DNA from: Thermosaccharophagus gerlachensis
GTDB lineage: Bacteria; Armatimonadota; Fervidibacteria; Fervidibacterales; Thermosaccharophagaceae
NCBI GenBank assembly: GCA_041538025.1
Contig: JBGOEV010000052.1
Location: 1 to 14,514, forward strand
Length of the DNA: 14,514 nucleotides
Direction of reading: 5' to 3'
In this document: positions 8,877-14,514 of the stretch, in pieces
How positions within the stretch are numbered: position 1 is the stretch's first letter
How the letters are laid out: every line of letters begins with the position of its first letter
The notes under the pieces: model-generated
Database searches by the model: none
What the model was told of the DNA's origin: nothing
Seen by the model: only the letters and a program-made list of their open reading frames with translations
Made by a program: the position numbers and the translations under genes

Positions 8877-9378
8877 TGCCTATCACCTCTCCTTGCCTTA
8901 GCTTTGAAAAGAGGGCTTCAATCGAAGCAAACGGATTGTATGCGATGACAAGGATGAGAGCACAGAAAAGCATTGCGACATCTCTAAGGACCGTGTGCCA
9001 GCCAATCTTTTGTCCCCCTTCAAAAAATCCAAAGCAGCCACATACCATCTCAACGCCACGAAACAGATTAACAGTTATACCGAAGATGAATGCAACGAGC
9101 ATGAGCGCAATGACTGCAGAAGCACTCTCAACAGCATAACCGATGATGAGAAGCATGCCCGTGATGAATTCAAGCCATGGGAGCACAACTGAGAATATTG
9201 GCACGACGCTGTTTGGTAGCACTTTGTAGTTCATCACAACATCAGTGAAGGTGATTGGGTCAAGTATCTTATCCAGACTCGCAAAGACGAATATGCCACC
9301 CAATCCAAAACGCAGTATGAGGCAAAAGAGCCCCCAAAACCTCTTTTTTGTTGTGTCGGTGTTGTGTATCAATCCCAC
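8866..9378 (-). CDS. MauE/DoxX-family redox-associated membrane protein
   Basis: About 170 residues with four predicted membrane helices (about 14-34, 58-80, 86-106 and 129-149), the layout of MauE/DoxX proteins. Between helices 3 and 4 is VCGCFG (C113, C115) followed by an acidic-glycine turn and W-x3-LRD, which is characteristic of the MauE branch. MauE is needed for methylamine dehydrogenase maturation and is thought to help disulfide formation; DoxX relatives pass electrons from thiosulfate to quinone. I choose GTG at 9378 because AGGTGA (9386-9391) lies 7 bases upstream. The frame extends to a GTG at 9450, but those 24 codons overlap the rhodanese C-terminal coding sequence and look unlike MauE. 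The rhodanese stop codon lies inside this ribosome site, and this gene's own 3' end overlaps the next gene by 11 bases. That spacing implies tight co-expression with the rhodanese. Confidence 0.85.
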   Translation of the reverse strand: MGLIHNTDTTKKRFWGLFCLILRFGLGGIFVFASLDKILDPITFTDVVMNYKVLPNSVVPIFSVVLPWLEFITGMLLIIGYAVESASAVIALMLVAFIFGITVNLFRGVEMVCGCFGFFEGGQKIGWHTVLRDVAMLFCALILVIAYNPFASIEALFSKLRQGEVIGNEK

Positions 9379-9385
9379 GGTTATT

Positions 9386-9391
9386 TCACCT
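9386..9391 (-). promoter_or_regulatory. Ribosome binding site of the MauE-like gene, containing the rhodanese stop codon
   Basis: AGGTGA on the minus strand, 7 bases before the GTG at 9378. Its last three bases are the TGA that ends the full-length rhodanese frame, so ribosomes finishing the full-length rhodanese would stop exactly where MauE translation begins. Confidence 0.7.
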
Positions 9392-9922
9392 GTTGCTTTG
9401 CGGTCCTTTCTCAACTGGGCATTTGTTTGCGAGCCATTGTGCCCAACCACCGGGCATGACTAACACTCGTTTGAATCCGCGTTTCACCAGTTGCTCCGCA
9501 ACTGGTATACTGTTAGGTCATGAGCCACCACCACAATAGACGATTATGAGTGCTTCCCTTTTGAGCTTCTCTTTTGCCAGCTTAAAAGAAGCCTCAAAAT
9601 CATCCGGTGCAGGTGGTAAGTTTATTGCCCCCGGTATATGACCCGTTTCGTAATCGCTCCTTGAGCGTGCATCAACAAATTTCGCCTTGTGTGCCATGAA
9701 GAGCACCCAAGCACGCTTAAATTCAATCATCTCAACACCCTTTGGCAAACGCTCCCCCCAGAGCATCTCTTCACGCTCTTTGAGCATCCTTTCAAACTCT
9801 GAGTAGCGCAACGGTATCCCACGCGGGTGAAATGCATTTGCTGTTAGCCCGACGATGATGGCGCTAACAACTATTGAGGTTGCGCCTATCACAAGTTGCT
9901 TCCACTTGCGTTGGTTGTTCAT
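9386..9922 (-). CDS. Membrane-anchored rhodanese, predicted selenoprotein (in-frame TGA read as Sec)
   Basis: Read through one TGA (9518-9520), this gene encodes 178 residues. Residues about 9-28 form an N-terminal membrane anchor, which places the rhodanese domain outside the cytoplasm. The domain shows FVDARSRSDYETGHIPGAINLP and the active-site strand IVYC130. Next comes GGGS and the TGA at residue 135, then PNSIPVAEQLVKRGF and VMPGGWAQWL before the TGA stop at 9386-9388. This tail is standard rhodanese sequence in the same frame, and related proteins have Cys where the TGA falls (YC-x4-C). A hairpin of SECIS form follows the TGA. Stopping at the TGA would give a 134-residue protein lacking the last helix and strand. 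Start: ATG 9922, with GAGGGTG (9932-9938) 9 bases upstream. It follows the flavodoxin gene by 18 bases and precedes the MauE-like gene. Rhodaneses carry or transfer sulfane sulfur; a Cys/Sec pair suggests redox cycling. A recent nonsense mutation or a sequence error is the alternative. Rhodanese identity is near certain; Sec is likely. Confidence 0.8.
9486..9506 (-). promoter_or_regulatory. Candidate bacterial SECIS element
   Basis: On the minus strand, arms ACCAGTTGC and GCAACTGGT pair perfectly (9 bp, plus one flanking T-G pair) around a GGA loop. The loop begins 20 bases after the TGA at 9518-9520. Known bacterial SECIS elements are stem-loops just 3' of the UGA, with a small apical loop carrying an early conserved G, and with roughly 16-37 bases between UGA and loop. 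All of these fit. The hairpin lies wholly within codons for IPVAEQLV. There is no T-run after it, so it is not an intrinsic terminator. Confidence 0.7.
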
Positions 9923-9940
9923 AAGAGCTTACACCCTCTA

Positions 9941-10423
9941 TCAAGTTCCATGTAGCTTCATGACAAGCTTTGCTATTCTCTCACCAAGCGAGACGCATTG
10001 TTGTCTTGCGCGCTGGTCTGGCGCACCAATGCTTACAGGTCCGTAATGGTCACCAATTGACGAACCTTGCACAACCATGCCATGTATGAGCATCATTTGC
10101 AAGATAGCCATGATTGTCGTCTCGTTACCGCCACCTACATTCGCTGATGAGGTGAATGCCCCTCCAACTTTACCTTCAAGCCTTCCATGGTATTTAACAC
10201 TCTCATCAAACAACTTCTTTATCTCGCCTGCCGGTAAGCCGTAGTAAGTTGGCGAGCCAACTACTATTCCATCGGCGTTAAGCAAATCATCAGGCGTGCA
10301 ATTCTCAACTGCCTTAAGCTCAACATCAACGTCTTCCACCTTCCTTGCACCTTCGGCAACTGCTTCAGCCATTGACTTCGTATTGCCAGTCCTGCTGTAG
10401 TAGACAATCAACACCTTCGGCAT
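9941..10423 (-). CDS. Flavodoxin-like FMN protein (WrbA / NAD(P)H:quinone oxidoreductase-like)
   Basis: A 160-residue flavodoxin fold. The FMN phosphate loop is SRTGNTKSMA near residues 10-19. GSPTYYGLPAGEIKKLFDE (about 57-75) is the isoalloxazine loop typical of WrbA and related quinone reductases. GGAFTSSANVGGGNETT and a YGPVSIG segment follow, also as in WrbA. At 160 residues it is shorter than canonical WrbA (about 200), so flavodoxin family is the safer name. It is probably cytoplasmic and would carry out two-electron reduction of quinones or act as an electron carrier. The start ATG has a strong GAGGGGGGTGA site ending 6 bases upstream. It sits 60 bases after an isomerase-like gene and 18 bases before the rhodanese gene, so it may belong to the same redox module. 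Confidence 0.88.
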   Translation of the reverse strand: MPKVLIVYYSRTGNTKSMAEAVAEGARKVEDVDVELKAVENCTPDDLLNADGIVVGSPTYYGLPAGEIKKLFDESVKYHGRLEGKVGGAFTSSANVGGGNETTIMAILQMMLIHGMVVQGSSIGDHYGPVSIGAPDQRARQQCVSLGERIAKLVMKLHGT

Positions 10424-10483
10424 AAAACTTCACCCCCCTCACAGGATTTGCATCGGCTATAAAATCATAATTTGCCTCAACGG

Positions 10484-11263
10484 CTAAATGATGAAGCTTT
10501 CCAAGAACCTTTTTGCGAATCTTATCCCGGCGTAGTATCTGTTTCCGAGCCATGTATCGCTATGTGGTTCTATTGATATTGCGCCATCGTAGTTGTGTTT
10601 GTAAAGGATTGCAAAGATGCTCCCCCAATCAATCTGGTCCATACCAGCTGGTGGGTCGTCAAACCTTTCATTGCCTATCTTGACGCATCCTTTGGCATGC
10701 ACATGGAATATCCTTTTGCCATAATCTCGCATCTCACGGAGATAGTCAATCCCCTCATAGAATGGGTGTGATGGGTCATACTTTATCCCAGCTTCAGGGA
10801 GACGCTCAAAGACGATATCCCATGCTTCGCTCCCGAAGATGTGGTTTGCCCACCTACAGTTGTAGAAGGCGAACTTCATTCCATACGATTGTGCACGCTC
10901 AACGAATGGCGAAAGTAGCTCACATGCACGCAAAGCCATCTGGCGTATCGTTTCGTTTTTGCTCACCCCACCACCTGTTATGAACACTTTCGCCTCAAGG
11001 CGCTTTGCAACATCAATTGAGCGCTCAAGCTCGTTAAGGCACTTTTTTCTTTCGTGCTCATCGTCGCTGAGGTAGTTCCTACCCCACAAGCCAACAGCTA
11101 CAACTTCAACTCCGTATCGCTTGCACATGGAAAGATACTCATCAGCCCTTTCCTCCCACCTTTCAAGGTCACCGTGAATCGTTATTTCAACGCACGGTAT
11201 GCCCTCCTTGGAGGCAAACTCCAAATCAGCCTCACTCCCGTTTGTGATAAAGCATAAGCGCAT
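10484..11263 (-). CDS. Sugar phosphate isomerase/epimerase-like TIM barrel protein
   Basis: A 259-residue cytoplasmic protein of the xylose-isomerase-like barrel family. Visible hallmarks are CVEITIHGD early on, IKYDPSHPF (metal Asp), IFHVHAKG (His) and AISIEPHSDTW (Glu). Where most relatives have a metal-binding Glu (usually E-N), this one reads KFAFYNCRWANH, so that ligand seems replaced; I recall a subfamily that shares this YNC-x-W form. The substrate is unknown. The start ATG 11263 is preferred over ATG 11269: the GGGGGTGA site (11270-11277) abuts the latter but lies 6 bases from the former. It is the first gene of the long minus-strand run and is divergent from another isomerase-like gene. 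Confidence 0.85.
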   Translation of the reverse strand: MRLCFITNGSEADLEFASKEGIPCVEITIHGDLERWEERADEYLSMCKRYGVEVVAVGLWGRNYLSDDEHERKKCLNELERSIDVAKRLEAKVFITGGGVSKNETIRQMALRACELLSPFVERAQSYGMKFAFYNCRWANHIFGSEAWDIVFERLPEAGIKYDPSHPFYEGIDYLREMRDYGKRIFHVHAKGCVKIGNERFDDPPAGMDQIDWGSIFAILYKHNYDGAISIEPHSDTWLGNRYYAGIRFAKRFLESFII

Positions 11264-11359
11264 CCCCATTCACCCCCAACCTTTTTATGTTTGCCAAAGG
11301 TTAAGTGTGACGGCATCATGTGATATGAGCAAGTTAGCTCTAAGGGTGGTGTGCATTAA
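11264..11359. promoter_or_regulatory. Divergent intergenic region with inverted repeat (possible operator/promoters)
   Basis: These 96 bases separate two divergently transcribed isomerase-like genes and must hold the start signals for both. A 7-base inverted repeat, AACCTTT (11278-11284) and AAAGGTT (11296-11302), flanks an 11-base spacer. It is close to the minus-strand gene's ribosome site. It could bind a sugar-responsive regulator, but seven bases can pair by chance. I see no convincing -35/-10 pair. Confidence 0.35.
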
Positions 11360-12214
11360 ATGGCTTGCGGGAAGCCAACGCTGTCTTGGCTCGCTGTCCG
11401 TTACATTGATTCAATGGTTGAAAGCCGTCAGCCATCGCTTGAAAGCCTCTTCCAGCAAGCAGTTGAGTTTGGTCTCTCATTCGTTGAGTTGCACTACAGC
11501 ATGCTCCCGGCGTATGACAGGAAGACGCTAAATGCAGTTTGCGATTTGCTCTCTCGCTATGGCATAGGTGTCTCACAGCTCACATGTGCCCCAGATTTTG
11601 TCCATCCAGATGAGAGCGTTAGGCTGAAGGAACTTGAGCAGATGAAGACGATGGTTGAGGTTGCAAGGGTAATCGGTGCAAGAGGCGTTCGTGTGACGGC
11701 TGGATGCTTGCATGAAGGCGTCAGCGTAGCTGACGGAATAAACTGGGCAGTGGAGTGCATCAATCGCCTGCTTGATTTCTCCGAGCCAAGAGGAATAAAG
11801 TTAGGGCTTGAAAACCACTACAAGGACAGGCTCTGGAAGAAGGTTGATTTCGCATTTCAGCCAGCAGTTTTCCTTGAGCTCTTCCACAGGCTTGAAGAAA
11901 CACCAATCGGCATCAACTTTGATGCATCAAACCCACTCATGGTTGGAGAAGACCCGCTCACCATCTTGCGTGAGGTGAAGCACAAGGTTTGGCACATGCA
12001 CGCAAGCGATAGAGTAGTTGGGAGCTACCAGCACACAGTTGTCGGCGAAGGTGATGTGAACTACGACGCGATAATGGCTGAGCTCGCTTCAATTGGCTAC
12101 TATGGCTTCATTAGCCTTGAAGATGGTAACCCAATTGGTGATGAGGGCACAAGGCGCTCACTATCGTTTCTCAGGCGCAAAATTGAAGAGCATTTTGGCG
12201 AGCCACCAAATTAA
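11360..12214 (+). CDS. Sugar phosphate isomerase/epimerase-like TIM barrel protein
   Basis: A 284-residue protein of the same barrel family as the two minus-strand isomerase-like genes, but clearly a different subfamily. All four usual metal ligands can be seen: Glu in LGLENHYKD, Asp in INFDASNP, His in VWHMHASD and Glu in ISLEDGNP. VGEGDVNYDAIMAEL is the conserved segment just before the last strand. There is no signal peptide, so it is cytoplasmic. The ATG has an AAGGGTGGTG site 8 bases upstream. Isomerisation or epimerisation of a ketose or sugar acid is likely, with unknown substrate. The stop codon (TAA) lies 2 bases from the end of the convergent GH2 gene. Confidence 0.88.
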   Translation: MACGKPTLSWLAVRYIDSMVESRQPSLESLFQQAVEFGLSFVELHYSMLPAYDRKTLNAVCDLLSRYGIGVSQLTCAPDFVHPDESVRLKELEQMKTMVEVARVIGARGVRVTAGCLHEGVSVADGINWAVECINRLLDFSEPRGIKLGLENHYKDRLWKKVDFAFQPAVFLELFHRLEETPIGINFDASNPLMVGEDPLTILREVKHKVWHMHASDRVVGSYQHTVVGEGDVNYDAIMAELASIGYYGFISLEDGNPIGDEGTRRSLSFLRRKIEEHFGEPPN

Positions 12215-12216
12215 GC

Positions 12217-14514
12217 TCATTGCTCAAAGAGCGTTTCCAAAAGCACTCGCAATAGCGCGACCCTCGCTGGCTTACTGCTCAGCTCTGAAGCTATCTGGAA
12301 TGTGGTGAGAAGCAACTTGCCAGCACCAATCCGCATCGTAAGCGCTACCAGTGCCTCGTTGTGAAGCCACCCAACGAACATCCCAGCATCAACACGCTCA
12401 ATCTTTGCATCAAACACATGCTTAATCTTCTCACCGTCAACTTCAATCACACATCTTGGGACGACATCGCGCATGGCATGTGGAAGGATGCATGGTAACT
12501 TGAGGGCGTTACGAAGCGTCGGCGAGAGCCAAGTGAACGATGTGCACCAACTGCCCCAACGCATTTTGAAAGACCTGTCAATGAAGCTTATGCCATCAAT
12601 GAAAGACGGCATAGCGTGTGCCATCTCAACGATGCAAATAGCTCTCCTGCCGTTAGCCACAGCTCTGACGAGTTTCTCATCAACAACGGACGATAGGACA
12701 AGGTCACCAGAATCAAAGTCAGTAGCGATATGTGCGCAAAGCCCTTGAAGCTCCTCTTTGAGACCATTGAAGAAGCATTGTGGGTCATAGATGGAAATGC
12801 TTCCAAGAGCGTCAAAAGAACGCAACGAGCTCGGCAAAGCTAAGAAGCGCTTCCTTGTGCTCGCTATGGCTTGCCCACCACATGCTAATTGCATCTCAAC
12901 AGTGAGCCATGTTGGCTCTTGGAAATCGCTGATGAGCAACTCACACTCAGCCACTTTATTCGTTTGCCCACGCTCAACAGTTATGTCGCCAAATTCGTTC
13001 TCGCACAACACATTGCCATGCTCATCACACAGCCTTAGGCGCAAAGAGCCACCTTCAACTTTCAAGCGACTATAGTGTGACAGCGTGGCTTCCAAAAGTG
13101 TTGTTGTGCCACCAAAAACGCATTCGTTGCTCAAGGTAGCGATGAGCATATCTTGTGCTTGAACACCTTTAAGCGCTTTTGCAACTTCTTTCTCGTGGCG
13201 TTCAAAATCAAGGATGCCATTGCATTCCCACGCCACATCCGTGAGCTGTGTCACAACATATCCAACGATGTTTTTACATCTCCTTATCTGCTCAATCTGG
13301 TAAAGCAGTGCTTCAGCCTGATGTGTTCTTGTGGCTGTGCAAACTTCATCTAAGCTCTCAAATGCATCTTTTGCATATGAGCTTAAGAAGCGCTCATTCA
13401 ACCCTTCTGGGCGACACACACCAGAGCCAGTCTTCCACCACCAAGGTGTCCTATTTGCCTTTGCGATCTTTGCAGCTTCCTCTGGCAACCCCCAGATGCC
13501 GAATTCCGAGACAATGAGTGGCTCATCACCTTTTGCTTGTGCATCGCCATGAGTGCTGAATGTCCAATACGGACGCTTGTCAAACTCGTGAAGCCATCTA
13601 CGGAACCTTTCATCTTCATCTGGCGAGTTGCAGTAGATGTGGAAATCGTTTATGTCGGTCTTAATGTGGAAGTTTCCGAAGCATGGCGAGTTATCAACGA
13701 TTAGCCTCGTCCCATCAAGCGAGCGCAAAAACTCAACTGTCTCAATCAGCCAACGCCTGTGCAATTCTTGCTCGTTCAGTTTTAGCCCCCAGCTTTCACC
13801 GACGATGCCATAGGCGATAAGAGATGGATGATTGTAATCCCTTTTGACCATCTCTCTTATGTGCCTCTTCACCCTCTGCCTCAACCGCTCACCAAACCTT
13901 GACCAACTCGGCAGTTCATACCAAACGAGCATTCCAACTCTATCGGCAATGTCAAGGTAGCGTCTTTCTGGGAGCTTGAGGTGACAGCGCAGTGTGTTAA
14001 AGCCGAGCCTCTTTGCGAGCCTGAATTGCTCCTCAAGGAAATCATCGCTTGGTGCTCGGTATATCTCATCGTGGTAAAAGTCTTGGTCAAGCGCACCGAT
14101 GATGTAAATTGGCTCACCGTTGATGCAAACCTTACCACCTTTGCATTCAACGACCCTTATGCCGAATGTGACCGAATAATCGTCGCCATTGCTCAGGCTC
14201 GCTTTTGCCAAATAAAGGTTTGGGCTGTCTGGATGCCATGGCTTCGCATCCTCAATCCGCAATTTAAGCTCAAGCTCGCTCTGCCCAACATCAATTCCGA
14301 CATCCCCATGTGCACGCACTTTCCCATCGGTGTCTTCAACTGTAACCTCGCATTGCATTTTCTCGCTAACGGGGTTTGAAAGCTTGAGCTTTAATAGGAT
14401 GTGCTCCAAGTCATAAACTGGAGTTACGAACATCTCTTCAATGAATGTGCCCCTTCTAAGCTCAAGCCAAACGCTTTGCCATATCCCGCCAACATTGAGA
14501 TACCATTGCTGTTT
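12217..14514 (-). CDS. Glycoside hydrolase family 2 protein (beta-galactosidase/mannosidase/glucuronidase-like), 5'-truncated
   Basis: The frame stays open past the ATG at 14433 to the right edge. The upstream codons read WYLNVGGIWQSVWLELRRG, the signature at the end of the GH2 N-terminal sugar-binding domain, so the true start lies outside the window. About 765 residues are visible. After the jelly-roll end come an Ig-like domain, then the TIM barrel starting near CKGGKVCINGEPIYIIGALD. The acid/base Glu is in NHPSLIAYGIVGES (codon 13795-13797) and the nucleophile is in LIVSEFGIWG (codon 13504-13506), 97 residues apart, so the enzyme looks active. The usual N-E of the acid/base motif is G-E here. 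A long C-terminal beta region (about 300 residues) follows. It would release beta-linked galactose, mannose or glucuronate; which one cannot be decided. No signal peptide can be judged because the N-terminus is missing. Confidence 0.9.
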   Translation of the reverse strand, partial: KQQWYLNVGGIWQSVWLELRRGTFIEEMFVTPVYDLEHILLKLKLSNPVSEKMQCEVTVEDTDGKVRAHGDVGIDVGQSELELKLRIEDAKPWHPDSPNLYLAKASLSNGDDYSVTFGIRVVECKGGKVCINGEPIYIIGALDQDFYHDEIYRAPSDDFLEEQFRLAKRLGFNTLRCHLKLPERRYLDIADRVGMLVWYELPSWSRFGERLRQRVKRHIREMVKRDYNHPSLIAYGIVGESWGLKLNEQELHRRWLIETVEFLRSLDGTRLIVDNSPCFGNFHIKTDINDFHIYCNSPDEDERFRRWLHEFDKRPYWTFSTHGDAQAKGDEPLIVSEFGIWGLPEEAAKIAKANRTPWWWKTGSGVCRPEGLNERFLSSYAKDAFESLDEVCTATRTHQAEALLYQIEQIRRCKNIVGYVVTQLTDVAWECNGILDFERHEKEVAKALKGVQAQDMLIATLSNECVFGGTTTLLEATLSHYSRLKVEGGSLRLRLCDEHGNVLCENEFGDITVERGQTNKVAECELLISDFQEPTWLTVEMQLACGGQAIASTRKRFLALPSSLRSFDALGSISIYDPQCFFNGLKEELQGLCAHIATDFDSGDLVLSSVVDEKLVRAVANGRRAICIVEMAHAMPSFIDGISFIDRSFKMRWGSWCTSFTWLSPTLRNALKLPCILPHAMRDVVPRCVIEVDGEKIKHVFDAKIERVDAGMFVGWLHNEALVALTMRIGAGKLLLTTFQIASELSSKPARVALLRVLLETLFEQ

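Noticed and set aside
9379..9450. Extended N-terminus of the MauE-like protein from GTG 9450
   Set aside because: The 24 extra codons are an alternative frame of the rhodanese tail, and GTG 9378 has a well-placed AGGTGA.
9486..9506. Intrinsic transcription terminator at the rhodanese hairpin
   Set aside because: No T-run follows the stem on the minus strand, the stem lies within coding sequence, and downstream genes are tightly packed.
9518..9922. Rhodanese as a complete 134-residue protein ending at the TGA at 9518-9520
   Set aside because: This would cut the rhodanese fold just after its active-site strand while the missing part is present in the same frame directly downstream. It would also leave an odd gap of about 130 bases before the MauE ribosome site.
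9386..9922. General reassignment of TGA to an amino acid in this organism
   Set aside because: Genes ending at 1955-1957, 5641, 9941 and 12217 use TGA as a stop at the expected ends of their families, so a local recoding event fits better.

Overview
The window is a gene-dense piece of bacterial DNA with no RNA gene, CRISPR array, insertion sequence or intergenic gap over about 100 bases. The organism is a bacterium with a class A penicillin-binding protein, a Tat-exported enzyme and purine-rich Shine-Dalgarno sites (often GGGTGA or AGGTGA), and it invests heavily in carbohydrate catabolism. The mix of large glycosidases, many TIM-barrel sugar-phosphate isomerase-like proteins and a fused E1 alpha-beta dehydrogenase reminds me of Armatimonadota/Fervidibacter-like or Planctomycetota-like environmental lineages. 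That placement is a weak guess.

Layout. At the left edge (1-1957, +) is the 3' part of a secreted-type glycosidase-like protein: a carbohydrate-binding beta-sandwich, a TIM barrel and a C-terminal beta domain. Both expected catalytic glutamates appear to be substituted. It converges on a run of eight minus-strand genes from 11263 down to 1979. In transcription order these are: a sugar isomerase-like protein, a WrbA-like flavodoxin, a membrane-anchored rhodanese, a MauE/DoxX-type membrane protein, a Tat-exported sugar isomerase-like protein, a fused thiamine-diphosphate E1 dehydrogenase, a thiolase and a PBP1A-type peptidoglycan synthase. A third sugar isomerase-like gene (11360-12214, +) is divergent from the run across a 96-base intergenic region. 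It converges, with a 2-base gap, on a GH2 glycosidase (minus strand) that runs off the right edge.

Main discovery. The rhodanese gene looks interrupted by an in-frame TGA (9518-9520), but it reads on in the same frame for 43 more codons of clear rhodanese C-terminal sequence. The TGA lies exactly where related proteins have the second Cys of a CxxxxC motif. It is followed, 20 bases later, by the G-containing loop of a perfect 9-bp hairpin, which is the architecture of a bacterial SECIS element. The true stop (9386-9388) lies inside the Shine-Dalgarno of the next gene. TGA is a normal stop for several other genes here, so general recoding is unlikely. The best reading is a selenocysteine-containing, membrane-anchored rhodanese (C130-x4-U135) translated together with a MauE-type redox membrane protein.

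How the genes may work together (inference). The flanking glycosidase genes and the three isomerase-like enzymes point to polysaccharide and sugar breakdown. The E1 dehydrogenase and thiolase act on 2-oxoacid and acyl-CoA intermediates. The flavodoxin, rhodanese and MauE form a redox/sulfur module, perhaps moving thiol or quinone electrons across the membrane.
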